Origin: Photobacterium swingsii
Lineage (GTDB): Bacteria > Pseudomonadota > Gammaproteobacteria > Enterobacterales > Vibrionaceae
NCBI RefSeq assembly: GCF_024346715.1
Contig: NZ_AP024852.1
Span: 3,658,001-3,722,000, forward strand
DNA length: 64,000 bases
Reading direction: 5' to 3'
How positions within the stretch are numbered: position 1 is the stretch's first letter; each line of letters starts with the position of its first letter. Below are positions 25,865 through 35,215 of this stretch, piece after piece. The notes beneath the pieces are model-generated. The model saw only the letters and a list, made by a program, of their open reading frames with translations, did not search any database and had not been told where the DNA came from. The position numbers were made by a program, and so were the translations under genes.

Positions 25865-27709
25865 TTAATAATCGACCGTCGCCATCAAGTGCTCTTCAAT
25901 CAAGGTTAAAAAGGCTTCACCGTATTTCTCTAACTTCCGCTGGCCTACTCCATTTACCGCCAACAAAGCACCCGATGAGGTCGGGAGTTTTTCTGCCATT
26001 TCCATTAAGCTGGCATCGTTAAATACGACATAAGGTGGCAAGTCATCTTCATCGGCAATCGCTTTGCGTAGCTTACGTAATTTCGCGAACAGTTTTTTAT
26101 CGTACTGACGATTGGCCAATTTATCGTTTTTCGCGGTACGCGCGGCGCTGTCTAGCCGTGGCACAGCCAACTCTAAACTGATTTCACTGCGCAGTATCGC
26201 GCGAGCTTTTTCGGTTAACTGCAGAGTCGAGCTACGCATAATATTTTGATTCAAAAAGCCTAAATGAACCAACTGACGTAAAATGCTGATCCAGAATTCA
26301 TTGCTGTGTTCCCGCCCAATACCATAGGTGGTTAACTTATCGTGGCCGTGTTCACGGATCCGCTGATTTTGCATGCCACGCAGCACTTCCACCACGTAAG
26401 TCATCCCGAAATTTTGATTAACACGATAAACACACGACAACGCTTTTTGTGCCACTTCTAGCGCAGCAAAGCGCTTAGGGGGATCAATACAAATATCGCA
26501 GTTACCACAAGGCAGTTCACGGTGCTCGCCAAAATAATGCAGTAATACTTGGCGACGACAGGTTTGCGCTTCGGCAAACGCCCCCATCGCATTCAACTTA
26601 TGGCTCTCAACCCGTTTTTGTTCCCCTTCTTCTTTTTCATCAAGGCAGCGGCGTAACCATGCCAAATCAGAAGGGTCATAAAAGGTCACCGCTTCCGCAG
26701 GTAAGCCATCCCGCCCTGCACGCCCTGTTTCTTGATAGTAGGATTCAATATTTCGGGGAATATCGTAGTGCACCACAAAGCGCACATTGGGTTTGTTGAT
26801 CCCCATGCCGAATGCCACGGTAGCCACCACAATGTGAATGTCATCGCGCTGGAAACCTTCTTGTACGTACGCCCGATCACTAAAGTCGAGTCCCGCATGA
26901 TACGCCGCCGCACGAATACCTTCACCACACAACTTTTCAGTGATTTGCTCAACCCGTTTGCGGCTATTGCAATAAATAATGCCGCATTGACCACGCACAC
27001 CCGCGAGGTATCGCGTGAGCTGTGCCATAGGTTTATATTTTTCTTGCAAGGTATAGCGAATATTCGGCCGATCGAAACTACCCAAATACACATGCGGTTC
27101 CACTAAGGCCAGTCGACTCACTATGTCGCTGCGGGTTGTATCATCTGCCGTGGCCGTTAGGGCTAAAATTGGTACATCAGGGAAGTGCTGTTTAAGTACC
27201 CCAAGCTCCGCGTATTCTCGACGGAAATCGTGCCCCCACTGAGAAATACAATGAGCTTCATCCACAGCGATCAAACACAGTGGCGTGTCTTTGAGCCGTT
27301 CAATAAAATCAAACATCAAGGCACGTTCAGGTGACACATACACCAAGGTCACTTGCCCCGACTGCATAGCCTCGAAAGTATCCATCACCGCTTCACGGGT
27401 CATGGTTGAATTTAAGTACGCGGCAGCCACCCCATTGGCTTTAAGTTGGTCGACCTGATCTTTCATCAATGAAATCAAAGGCGAAATCACCAAGGTCAGG
27501 CCATCGAGCATTAATGCGGGAATTTGATAACACAGTGATTTGCCACCACCGGTTGGCATGATCACTAAACCGTCTTGCCCTGCTGCTGCTGCTTCAATGA
27601 CTTCTTGTTGACCCAAACGGAATGCTTGATAGCCAAACACATCCTGCAAAATTTGCTCGCTGGCGGATGGGGCGATCGGTGTTTGAGGTTCAGCGCAGCT
27701 TGATGACAT
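25865..27709 (-). CDS. recQ: ATP-dependent DNA helicase RecQ
   Basis: RecQ is a 3'-5' DNA helicase of the RecF recombination pathway. From ATG 27709 (MSSSCAEPQTP, with AAAGAG upstream) it has 614 residues, near the 609 of E. coli; the open frame upstream to 27952 overlaps the divergent rarD region. Motifs: Q motif/motif 0 (FGYQAFRLGQQEVI), Walker A (MPTGGGKSLCYQ), DEAH box (AVDEAHCISQWGHDFR), motif VI (QETGRAGRDGLP), the zinc-binding cysteines (CRRQVLLHYFGE...CGNCDIC), the winged helix, and a C-terminal HRDC domain (LRKAIADEDDLPPYVVFND). Confidence 0.97.
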   Translation of the reverse strand: MSSSCAEPQTPIAPSASEQILQDVFGYQAFRLGQQEVIEAAAAGQDGLVIMPTGGGKSLCYQIPALMLDGLTLVISPLISLMKDQVDQLKANGVAAAYLNSTMTREAVMDTFEAMQSGQVTLVYVSPERALMFDFIERLKDTPLCLIAVDEAHCISQWGHDFRREYAELGVLKQHFPDVPILALTATADDTTRSDIVSRLALVEPHVYLGSFDRPNIRYTLQEKYKPMAQLTRYLAGVRGQCGIIYCNSRKRVEQITEKLCGEGIRAAAYHAGLDFSDRAYVQEGFQRDDIHIVVATVAFGMGINKPNVRFVVHYDIPRNIESYYQETGRAGRDGLPAEAVTFYDPSDLAWLRRCLDEKEEGEQKRVESHKLNAMGAFAEAQTCRRQVLLHYFGEHRELPCGNCDICIDPPKRFAALEVAQKALSCVYRVNQNFGMTYVVEVLRGMQNQRIREHGHDKLTTYGIGREHSNEFWISILRQLVHLGFLNQNIMRSSTLQLTEKARAILRSEISLELAVPRLDSAARTAKNDKLANRQYDKKLFAKLRKLRKAIADEDDLPPYVVFNDASLMEMAEKLPTSSGALLAVNGVGQRKLEKYGEAFLTLIEEHLMATVDY

Positions 27710-27876
27710 AACACAGCTCTTTAAACAAAGGGGCGAGTATTCTATACCAAACGCCGCCGCCGAGCATTCCCTGTTGAATCTGGTTGGTTTCTGTTCAAGC
27801 ATCGTTTTATACTGCAGCCACATTTTTCGACAAAAATGCCCTCTTTTCGCCTTTTTATATAAACAGCTGGAATTCA

Positions 27877-28788
27877 ATGGACGAGCAAGCACAACAAACA
27901 CGACGAGGGGTTTTTCTCGCCCTCGCAGCCTACACCATGTGGGGCATTGCACCTATTTACTTCAAGTCATTACAGCATGTCAGTGCATTTGAAATACTCA
28001 GTCATCGCGTGATCTGGTCTTTCTTTTTCTTGGCGGGGATCATAGGTGTCCGTCGTCACTGGCACAAAGTGGCCGTTATTCTACGCCAACCCAAAATGCT
28101 ATTAATTCTCGCCGTGACATCTGTGCTAGTCGGCAGTAACTGGCTGATATTCATCTGGGCGATCAACAATAATTATATGCTCGATGCCAGCTTAGGGTAC
28201 TACATCAACCCTTTGTTTAATGTCGTGTTAGCCATGATTTTTCTGGGAGAACGCTTACGTCCATTACAGTGGCTTGCGGTCGCACTCGCGGCAGCGGGGG
28301 TACTCGTACAGTTAATTCAATTTGGCTCACTCCCTTGGATAGCACTCGCATTAGCCGCCAGCTTTGCTAGCTATGGTTTGCTTCGCAAAAAGGTCAACCT
28401 TGATGCGCAAACAGGATTATTCATCGAAACCTGTTTACTGCTGCCTATTGCCGCCTTTTATGTCCTCATGATTGCCGATACCCCCACCTCGAACTGGGCG
28501 TTAAACAGCACCACGACCAACTTACTGTTAATGGCTGCGGGGATAGTCACAACGGTACCGCTGCTGTGTTTTACCGGAGCTGCCACCAAGTTGCGCTTCT
28601 CTACTCTGGGCTTTTTCCAGTACATAGGCCCGAGCTTAATGTTCTTGCTGGCCGTCACCGTCTACGGTGAGGCGTTTACTGCCGATAAAGGGATAACCTT
28701 TGGCTTTATTTGGGCAGGTCTGATGATATTCAGTGCAGACGGCTTACGTACCCATCGCCACAATAAAAAACAGATCCCAACAGGTTAA
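27877..28788 (+). CDS. rarD: RarD-type EamA permease
   Basis: RarD is an inner-membrane protein of the drug/metabolite transporter superfamily; its name comes from a chloramphenicol-sensitivity screen and its substrate is not known. The 303-residue product starts MDEQAQQTRRGVFLALAAYTMWGIAPIYFK and shows about ten hydrophobic segments in two EamA-like halves. The ATG at 27877 is preferred to the open frame from 27784, which would add a non-hydrophobic unrelated extension. It is divergent from recQ. Confidence 0.9.
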   Translation: MDEQAQQTRRGVFLALAAYTMWGIAPIYFKSLQHVSAFEILSHRVIWSFFFLAGIIGVRRHWHKVAVILRQPKMLLILAVTSVLVGSNWLIFIWAINNNYMLDASLGYYINPLFNVVLAMIFLGERLRPLQWLAVALAAAGVLVQLIQFGSLPWIALALAASFASYGLLRKKVNLDAQTGLFIETCLLLPIAAFYVLMIADTPTSNWALNSTTTNLLLMAAGIVTTVPLLCFTGAATKLRFSTLGFFQYIGPSLMFLLAVTVYGEAFTADKGITFGFIWAGLMIFSADGLRTHRHNKKQIPTG

Positions 28789-28811
28789 GAGACTCGCGGT
28801 TTAATCCATGA

Positions 28812-28858
28812 CCATGCGGTGCGGTACTGTAACTTTTTTACAAGCCGCACCGTCATGG
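28812..28858 (+). repeat. Long hairpin in the rarD-araC gap
   Basis: CCATG-CGGTGCGG and CCGCACCG-T-CATGG form a 13-base-pair stem with one bulge; GTAA/TTAC pair inside the loop. It contains the operator-like repeat at 28826-28845. No T tract follows on the plus strand, so it is not a good terminator. Confidence 0.6.
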
Positions 28859-28865
28859 CTATGGT
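28826..28865 (+). promoter_or_regulatory. araC-gene promoter with repeated operator-like element (copy 1)
   Basis: ACTGTAACTTTTTTACAAGC at 28826-28845 is repeated with 18 of 20 bases at 29727-29746 before the exporter gene. Here TTTACA (28837-28842), a 17-base spacer and TATGGT (28860-28865) make a reasonable sigma-70 promoter. Confidence 0.55.
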
Positions 28866-28916
28866 CTACTTAGGGGAGCCAAGCAAAAACATGCAGAATC
28901 AACGGGGAGCATTGCT

Positions 28917-29711
28917 ATGAATATAATCAACCATCGCAAAAGCCCCATTGATGACATCAACCTGATTGATGCTCACTATCAAAGCTTTGCATTCAAGCGC
29001 CACTATCACTTGGATTACCATTTAGGCTTGATCACTCAAGGTCAGCAACAATACTTCTACCAAGGTGCCAAACACACGGCTGGCGCGGGGCAATTAGTGA
29101 TCATGCCACCTGATGAAATCCACGATGGCCAACCCAAAGAGCAATCTGGCTATCACGTTAAAGTGTTTAGCATTACGCCTGATTGGTTAAGCCAGCAGGC
29201 CGAAGAAGTATCAGGCAAAAACCACTACAGCTTCCCGCAAAACAACATTGCTGATCAGCCGTTATTTCATCAACTCACCCGACTACATCAACAACTAGAG
29301 AGTCCATTCATCTCTCAGCTAGCAAAAGACAGCTTACCGATCGAGTCTTTTTCCTATTTGTTAACCCACTATGGTCAAGTCCGGGACGTGGGAGTCACCG
29401 CCTTAGGCAGTAAAGATTTGTCTCAGCTGCGTGACTATGTGATGGCTCATTTAGATCAAAAAATCGGCTTAGACGATTTGGCAACCCTGTGTCAGCTCAG
29501 CCCATCGCAAATGCTACGCCAATTTAAAAAAGCAACGGGGATGACCCCATACGCTTGGTTAGCCCGATTACGACTTGAGCATGCAATGGCACTATTAAAA
29601 GCTGGATTTAGCAGTACCGAAGTGGCCTATCACGTCGGCTTCTACGACCAAGCACATTTTGCCAATGCCTTTAAAAATACCTACGGCATTGCCCCTTCAC
29701 ACATTAAATAG
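28917..29711 (+). CDS. AraC family transcriptional regulator
   Basis: The 264-residue protein has an N-terminal cupin-like AraC ligand domain (HYHLDYHLGLITQGQQQYFYQG, LVIMPPDEIHDGQP) and two C-terminal helix-turn-helix motifs of the AraC/XylS family (LDDLATLCQLSPSQMLRQFKKATGMTPYAW and EVAYHVGFYDQAHFANAFKNTYGIAPS). A GGGGAG site precedes ATG 28917. It lies directly before a LysE-type exporter in the same direction, a common pairing in which the regulator controls the exporter. The effector is likely an amino acid or similar small molecule, by inference only. Confidence 0.9.
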   Translation: MNIINHRKSPIDDINLIDAHYQSFAFKRHYHLDYHLGLITQGQQQYFYQGAKHTAGAGQLVIMPPDEIHDGQPKEQSGYHVKVFSITPDWLSQQAEEVSGKNHYSFPQNNIADQPLFHQLTRLHQQLESPFISQLAKDSLPIESFSYLLTHYGQVRDVGVTALGSKDLSQLRDYVMAHLDQKIGLDDLATLCQLSPSQMLRQFKKATGMTPYAWLARLRLEHAMALLKAGFSSTEVAYHVGFYDQAHFANAFKNTYGIAPSHIK

Positions 29712-29726
29712 CCCCCAATCGTCGTC

Positions 29727-29746
29727 ACTGTCATTTTTTTACAAGC
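29727..29746 (+). promoter_or_regulatory. Operator-like element (copy 2) before lysE-type gene
   Basis: ACTGTCATTTTTTTACAAGC shares 18 of 20 bases with the element at 28826-28845 and stands at nearly the same distance from its gene (74 against 71 bases to the start codon). A clear -10 box at the matching place is not seen. Confidence 0.5.
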
Positions 29747-29820
29747 GTCCATTTGAATACTGCGGCATGCTATCCACCATTGGGCATGCCGCCCAGTTAT
29801 TTGAAGGATATCGCGCCACA

Positions 29821-30513
29821 ATGATCAACGAAGCCACCACCCTATTAACACTTGTGACTGTCCACGTCATTGCCCTGATGAGCCCAGGCCCTGACTTTGC
29901 CTTAGTGGTACAAAATGCAGGTCGCTATGGTCGCCAAACTGGGATCAGCATTGCTTTAGGGCTATCCCTTGGCATCTTGATGCACTCTATTTTGAGCCTC
30001 ACAGGCGCAAGCCTGCTGATCCATCAACACCCGATGTTATTTGCCCTACTGCAAGCCGCTGGCGGCAGTTACTTGCTCTGGCTCGGCATTGGTGCCGTAA
30101 AAAGCATTATCATGCCGTTATGGCGAGCAAAGCGGTCAAGTGTAAATGCACACCCCGCCGAACAATCGACGCCCTCATCCAAGGAGCAACCACAACAATT
30201 ATTGGCTAACCGCAAGCAAGCGCTCATGAAAGGTTTCACCACCAATATTCTGAATCCCAAAGCCTTGGTGTTTTTTATTAGCCTCCTCTCAACCTTGGTG
30301 CCTGCTGATATGTCATTAACAGGGAAAATCAGTGCCATCGTGATTTTATGGCTCACCGCTTTCATGTGGTTTGCACTATTAGCTTGGCTATTAACGGGCA
30401 AGCGCCTCCAACAAAAATTGCAATATGCCGCACCCTACATTGACGGTATCTGCGGGGTACTCTTTATCAGCATTGGCTCAATGATTTTATGGTCTGTGGT
30501 CAGCGGAATTTGA
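29821..30513 (+). CDS. LysE/RhtB family amino-acid exporter
   Basis: The product is an inner-membrane exporter of the LysE superfamily. It starts MINEATTLLTLVTVHVIALMSPGPDFALV, which holds the family signature MSPGPD, and has about six hydrophobic segments. A 30-residue polar loop (residues about 105-135, KRSSVNAHPAEQSTPSSKEQ) in the middle is longer than in E. coli RhtB, giving 230 residues. The ATG at 29821 is chosen since the open frame upstream overlaps the AraC gene; AAGGA at 29804-29808 is a little far (12 bases). Substrates are probably amino acids such as threonine or homoserine lactone, but this cannot be read from sequence. Confidence 0.85.
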   Translation: MINEATTLLTLVTVHVIALMSPGPDFALVVQNAGRYGRQTGISIALGLSLGILMHSILSLTGASLLIHQHPMLFALLQAAGGSYLLWLGIGAVKSIIMPLWRAKRSSVNAHPAEQSTPSSKEQPQQLLANRKQALMKGFTTNILNPKALVFFISLLSTLVPADMSLTGKISAIVILWLTAFMWFALLAWLLTGKRLQQKLQYAAPYIDGICGVLFISIGSMILWSVVSGI

Positions 30514-30612
30514 ATTTAAGCACAAAAGCTGTCCAATAATTAGACAAGGCATAATAAGGCTGCCACTCTGATTTCATTGCAAACGGAATGCACATAAATC
30601 AAAGGATTGCCA

Positions 30613-32379
30613 ATGCCGAAAATCACCTATCCAACACTCGCCAAGCTCACATTCAGCTTGGCGTTGGCTTGTTCTAGCCCCTCACTTATTGCCAGCCAAA
30701 CCACAGACAGCATCGCACCAGAAGCGGCTACAGGGTTACAGCAACAAACGCTGGTAACAGGCAGTGAATGGATGGTGGCGGCCGCCAATCCTCTTGCCAG
30801 TGAGGCTGGTGCACAAATGCTGCGCCAAGGTGGCAACGCAATTGACGCCATGATTGCCACGCAATTGGTACTTGGCTTAGTAGAACCGCAATCATCAGGC
30901 ATTGGTGGCGGTGCCTTCTTGGTCTATTGGGATGCCCAGAAGCAAGCGATGACCACCTTTGATGGCCGTGAAACCGCTCCTTATGCCGTCACCCCTATTT
31001 TGTTTCAAGACAACAAAGGTCAACCGCTACAATTCTTCGATGCCGTGGTTGGCGGCCGCTCTGTTGGCACCCCGGGCACCGTCAAATTGCTTTGGCACAC
31101 CCACCAGCGTTTAGGTAAATTGAAATGGAAAGATCTGTTTGCTCCCGCGCTAAAACTGGCACAGAAAGGGTTTACCGTGAGCCCGCGCTTAGCCTTATTA
31201 GTTGAGAAAGATCAAGCGTACCTCCAGCGCTTTGCCCCAACCAAAGCCTACTTTTTTAACGACGATGGCACCCCAATCCAAGCAGGGCAACAACTCAAGA
31301 ATCCGGAATACGCCAAGACACTGCGTCTGATCGCCGACCAAGGTGCGACTGCCTTTTACCATGGTCAGATCGCCAAAGATATCGTCAAAGCAGTGCGAAG
31401 CGTAGAGGAAAATCCGGGCGTCTTGAGCGCCATGGATTTCGCCACTTACCAAATCAAAGAACGCCCAGCAGTGTGTGCACCTTATCGCCAATACAATATC
31501 TGTGGCATGGGCCCACCAAGCTCTGGCGCCCTCACGCTCGGACAAATCATGGGCATCCTCAGCCATTACCCGCTCGATAAAATGGGCGCCAGTGACGTCC
31601 ACAGTTGGCGCTTACTGGGCGATGCATCACGCCTCGCCTTTGCCGATCGAGGCCGTTATATGGCCGATAGTGATTATGTGCCTATGCCAACCAAAGGATT
31701 ATTGGCCGACGACTATATCGAACAACGCGCCACCTTACTGAAAGGGAAGCGCGCACTGTCTAGCGTTGAAGCAGGTATGCCGACTTGGAGCTACGCACAG
31801 GCTTACGCCCCCGATGAATCATTAGAACTCCCCTCAACCAGCCATTTCAGCATTGTCGATAAAGATCGCAATGTGGTCTCCATGACCACCACAATCGAAA
31901 ATGGCTTTGGCTCTCGCTTAATGGTACGTGGCTTCTTACTCAACAATGAACTGACCGATTTTTCTTTCCGCAGCCATGTCGCTGGTATTCCCATTGCTAA
32001 TCGCATTGAGCCCGGTAAGCGCCCTCGCTCATCAATGGCACCGACGATTGTGTTAGAGGATGGAGAGCCTCGCTTAGCCGTTGGGTCACCCGGTGGCAGT
32101 CAAATTATTGGGTATGTCGCCAAAACCTTAGTTGGCCACCTTGATTGGGGGCTCGATTTACAGCAAGCCATCAACTTACCTAACATGAACAACCGCTTTG
32201 GCACTTTTGAATTAGAGCAAGACACCAATGCCGAACTCTGGGCGCCGAAGTTAGAACGCTTAGGCTTTGAAGTAAAAATCAAACCGCTCAACTCTGGAGT
32301 ACAAGCAATCCGCATTGACGGAAATAAACTCATTGGCGCCGCTGACCCACGCCGTGAAGGCAAGGTGATCGCCCACTAA
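30613..32379 (+). CDS. ggt: Gamma-glutamyltranspeptidase
   Basis: Ggt cleaves glutathione and other gamma-glutamyl compounds in the periplasm. The 588-residue precursor has a signal peptide (LAKLTFSLALACSSPSLIAS), the large-subunit core (MLRQGGNAIDAMIA, SSGIGGGAFLVYWD), and the self-cleavage point before the catalytic threonine in STSHFSIVDKDRNVVSMTTTI (about residue 410), which begins the small subunit; GSPGGSQII is the oxyanion-hole region. AAAGGA at 30601-30606 selects ATG 30613 over TTG 30607. It is convergent with uvrD and ends at a shared terminator. Confidence 0.96.
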   Translation: MPKITYPTLAKLTFSLALACSSPSLIASQTTDSIAPEAATGLQQQTLVTGSEWMVAAANPLASEAGAQMLRQGGNAIDAMIATQLVLGLVEPQSSGIGGGAFLVYWDAQKQAMTTFDGRETAPYAVTPILFQDNKGQPLQFFDAVVGGRSVGTPGTVKLLWHTHQRLGKLKWKDLFAPALKLAQKGFTVSPRLALLVEKDQAYLQRFAPTKAYFFNDDGTPIQAGQQLKNPEYAKTLRLIADQGATAFYHGQIAKDIVKAVRSVEENPGVLSAMDFATYQIKERPAVCAPYRQYNICGMGPPSSGALTLGQIMGILSHYPLDKMGASDVHSWRLLGDASRLAFADRGRYMADSDYVPMPTKGLLADDYIEQRATLLKGKRALSSVEAGMPTWSYAQAYAPDESLELPSTSHFSIVDKDRNVVSMTTTIENGFGSRLMVRGFLLNNELTDFSFRSHVAGIPIANRIEPGKRPRSSMAPTIVLEDGEPRLAVGSPGGSQIIGYVAKTLVGHLDWGLDLQQAINLPNMNNRFGTFELEQDTNAELWAPKLERLGFEVKIKPLNSGVQAIRIDGNKLIGAADPRREGKVIAH

Positions 32380-32443
32380 TACCCGAATCTGTAAGACTGA
32401 GTACCTATAACACCTTGCAATAGGCAAGTATGCTCCACCCAAT

Positions 32444-32478
32444 AAAAAGCCCGCGATATTTTCATATCGCGGGCTTTC
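32444..32478. terminator. Bidirectional terminator between ggt and uvrD
   Basis: GCCCGCGATAT-TTTC-ATATCGCGGGC, an eleven-base-pair stem flanked by A and T tracts. Confidence 0.9.
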
Positions 32479-32502
32479 TTCTATTTAACGAGCAGGTTGT
32501 GA

Positions 32503-34680
32503 TTACATAGGATCAAGCTTGGCATATTGGGTTACCAACCACTTGATCCCTTCACCGTTAAAGGCCACTTGCACGCGGCTTTGTGCACCACTGCCTTCAA
32601 AATTGATAATCGTCCCTTCACCAAATTTCGGATGCTGAACACGCTGGCCTAAACTAAATCCAGTTTGATTAAAGTTATCGTTCACCGTGGTTTGGCTAAA
32701 GCGCCCACCAGTCGCAGGACGCGACACTTGCGCCTTCATACGCACTTCTTCAACGTGCTGCTCTGGAATTTCCCGAATAAAACGTGACGGCTTGTGGTAA
32801 TTATCTTTACCGTATAAACGGCGCATTTCAGCATGGGTGATGTAGAGCTTTTTCATGGCGCGGGTCATGCCCACGTAACACAAGCGACGCTCTTCTTCTA
32901 ACCGACCCACTTCTTCAGTCGTACGTGAACTTGGGAACATGCCCTCTTCAACACCCACCATAAAGACCACAGGGAATTCCAAGCCCTTGGCGCTGTGCAT
33001 TGTCATCAGCTGCACCGCATCATCAAACTCATCGGCCTGGCCTTCACCGGCTTCTAATGCCGCATGCGACAAGAATGCCGATAGCGGGCTCATCTCCTCG
33101 GCTTCTTCTGGTACTTCAAACTGACGAGTGGCAGTTACCAACTCTTCCAAGTTTTCAATCCGCGCTTGAGCTTTCTCGCCCTTCTCTTGCTCGTACATCG
33201 CACGTAAGCCAGAATTGCGGATCACTTCATCGGTTTGCTGGTACATAGGCAAATCAGCGGTATCGTCTTCTAACGCGTTCACTAATTCGATAAAGCGACG
33301 TAGCGCATTCGCCGCACGGCCAGCGAGCACTTGCTCTTCAAGCAAGGAAATACTTGCTTGCCACATTGTCATACCGCGATCTCGCGCCGCTAAACGAATG
33401 GTTTCTAAGGTACGATCGCCAATGCCGCGTGTCGGGGTATTCACCACGCGCTCAAACGAGGCATCATCATTACGGTTCGTCATCAAACGCAGGTAAGACA
33501 GGGTGTCTTTGATTTCCTGACGTTCAAAGAAGCGCATCCCACCGTAAATACGGTAAGGCATACCCGCCTGAATTAACGCTTCTTCCAATACACGTGATTG
33601 GGCATTGCTACGGTACAAGAAGGCTGTGTCTTTCAGCACGCCGCCTTGCTCACGCCACTCTTTGATCTTACCGACCGCAAAACGGGCTTCATCAAGTTCG
33701 TTAAATGCCGAGTAAATCGAAATCAAATCGCCTTCAGCACCATCAGTCCATAGGCTCTTGCCCATGCGCTCATTGTTATTAGCGATCAATTCATTGGCGG
33801 CTTTAAGGATATTGCCCGTCGAGCGGTAGTTTTGCTCAAGGAAAATCGATGATGCGCCTTTGAAATCACTCAAAAATCGTTGAATATTCTCTACTTTGGC
33901 ACCACGCCAACCGTAAATAGATTGGTCATCATCACCCACGATCATCACATTACAATCTGGCCCCGCCATTAAGCGTAACCAGGCAAATTGAATGTTGTTG
34001 GTATCTTGGAATTCGTCGACCAAAATATGCTTGAAACGCGCTTGGTAATGCTCACGAATATGTTTGTTATCGCGAATTAATTCAAACGCACGCAGCAATA
34101 ATTCGGCAAAATCGACCAAACCCGCACGATCACAGGCTTCTTGATACGCGGTATATAAGCGCAGCCAAGTTTGTTCAACAGGATCGTTGAAAGTATCGAT
34201 ATGTTTCGGGCGTAGCCCTTCGTCTTTTTTACCATTGATGTACCACACGGCTTGACGAGCAGGCCATTGTTTTTCATCAAGGTTATGCAGTTTGATCAGA
34301 CGGCGCATTAACCGCATTTGATCATCAGAATCGAGGATATTAAAGTCTTCAGGCAAACGCGCTTCAAGGTAATGTGCACGAAGCATGCGGTGACATAGAC
34401 CATGGAAAGTGCCGTTCCACATGCCTGCCGATGAACCATGCATCAATTCATTAATACGACCCCGCATCTCTGCCGCCGCTTTATTGGTAAAAGTCACCGA
34501 CATAATCGAGTAGGGTGATGCTTGCTCAATCGACATTAACCAAGCAATACGATGAACCAACACCCGTGTTTTACCGCTGCCCGCACCAGCCAGTACCAAG
34601 TGGTTACCTAAGGGTGCTGCCACCGCTTCGCGTTGTTTGTCATTAAGACCATCTAACAGGAGTGATACGTCCATCGCCAT
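32503..34680 (-). CDS. uvrD: DNA helicase II UvrD
   Basis: UvrD is the SF1A 3'-5' helicase of nucleotide-excision and mismatch repair. The 725 residues have the Q motif (LNDKQREAVAAP), Walker A (LAGAGSGKTRVL), motif Ia (TFTNKAAAEMRGR), Walker B (ILVDEFQDTN), motif III (VGDDDQSIYGWRGA), motif V/Va (QLMTMHSAKGLEFPVVFMVG) and motif VI (LCYVGMTRAMKKLYI), plus a C-terminal Tudor-like tail. The start may be ATG 34680 or ATG 34674 (MDVSLLLDGLND, like E. coli). A LexA box lies directly upstream. Confidence 0.97.
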   Translation of the reverse strand: MAMDVSLLLDGLNDKQREAVAAPLGNHLVLAGAGSGKTRVLVHRIAWLMSIEQASPYSIMSVTFTNKAAAEMRGRINELMHGSSAGMWNGTFHGLCHRMLRAHYLEARLPEDFNILDSDDQMRLMRRLIKLHNLDEKQWPARQAVWYINGKKDEGLRPKHIDTFNDPVEQTWLRLYTAYQEACDRAGLVDFAELLLRAFELIRDNKHIREHYQARFKHILVDEFQDTNNIQFAWLRLMAGPDCNVMIVGDDDQSIYGWRGAKVENIQRFLSDFKGASSIFLEQNYRSTGNILKAANELIANNNERMGKSLWTDGAEGDLISIYSAFNELDEARFAVGKIKEWREQGGVLKDTAFLYRSNAQSRVLEEALIQAGMPYRIYGGMRFFERQEIKDTLSYLRLMTNRNDDASFERVVNTPTRGIGDRTLETIRLAARDRGMTMWQASISLLEEQVLAGRAANALRRFIELVNALEDDTADLPMYQQTDEVIRNSGLRAMYEQEKGEKAQARIENLEELVTATRQFEVPEEAEEMSPLSAFLSHAALEAGEGQADEFDDAVQLMTMHSAKGLEFPVVFMVGVEEGMFPSSRTTEEVGRLEEERRLCYVGMTRAMKKLYITHAEMRRLYGKDNYHKPSRFIREIPEQHVEEVRMKAQVSRPATGGRFSQTTVNDNFNQTGFSLGQRVQHPKFGEGTIINFEGSGAQSRVQVAFNGEGIKWLVTQYAKLDPM

Positions 34681-34681
34681 C

Positions 34682-34701
34682 TACTGGTTATTTATACAAT
34701 G
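34682..34701 (-). promoter_or_regulatory. LexA (SOS) box of uvrD
   Basis: The minus strand reads TTGTATAAATAACCAG within this segment, 13 of 16 bases identical to the E. coli uvrD SOS box as I recall it, and 14 of 20 to the extended consensus. It ends two bases before the ATG at 34680. Confidence 0.7.
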
Positions 34702-34908
34702 CTGTCGATTATAACAGCTCCATTTCAGAATACCCTGAGAAGTTATCAGTGATTCAACCTCTTGCTGACTATTTTTTGTTCTATGCTTGGAACTAGCGGA
34801 AAGTTACACCTAAGTAAATTAATTGTAAAAAAGGTGAAATTATTTTCTTGCTACCCCTTTCTTATGTTCCGAGAGCGCAAAAAGCGCCGTTAGAAACCAA
34901 AAGGAAAC

Positions 34909-34926
34909 GTTGCTACATCAAGCAAC
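34909..34926 (+). repeat. Inverted repeat in the bufA leader
   Basis: GTTGCT-ACATCA-AGCAAC, a six-base-pair dyad 25 bases before the bufA start codon, which may be an operator or an mRNA hairpin. Confidence 0.5.
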
Positions 34927-34951
34927 AGTCAGCGTATAAAGAGGAATTACT

Positions 34952-35215
34952 ATGAAGAAGACAAATATCGCCCTAGCCACTGCTGTTACTGGTCTTATTG
35001 CACTTGCAGGTACTATGGCTTCAACGTCAGCTGTTGCCGCTGAAGGCGCAAAAGAAAAATGCTACGGCGTCGCCAAAGCGGGCAAAAATGACTGTGCGAC
35101 CAAAACAAGTTCATGTGCGGGTACGTCTAAAGTCGATGGCCAAAAAGATGCCTTCATCATGGTACCAAAAGGTTTATGTGACCGTCTGTCTGGTAGCTCT
35201 TCAGAGGCGAAGTAA
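34952..35215 (+). CDS. bufA: Bufferin-type precursor peptide (DUF2282)
   Basis: The 87-residue product has a signal peptide ending near AVAA30 and a short mature region with four cysteines (Cys37, Cys48, Cys55, Cys76) in the DUF2282 pattern [14 protein letters not shown] and [13 protein letters not shown]. In the described bufferin systems such peptides are modified by a DUF692 enzyme, which turns cysteines into thiooxazole groups, and are exported to bind copper in the periplasm. GAGGAA sits five bases before the ATG. The enzyme gene begins at the very next base after the stop codon. Confidence 0.88.
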   Translation: MKKTNIALATAVTGLIALAGTMASTSAVAAEGAKEKCYGVAKAGKNDCATKTSSCAGTSKVDGQKDAFIMVPKGLCDRLSGSSSEAK

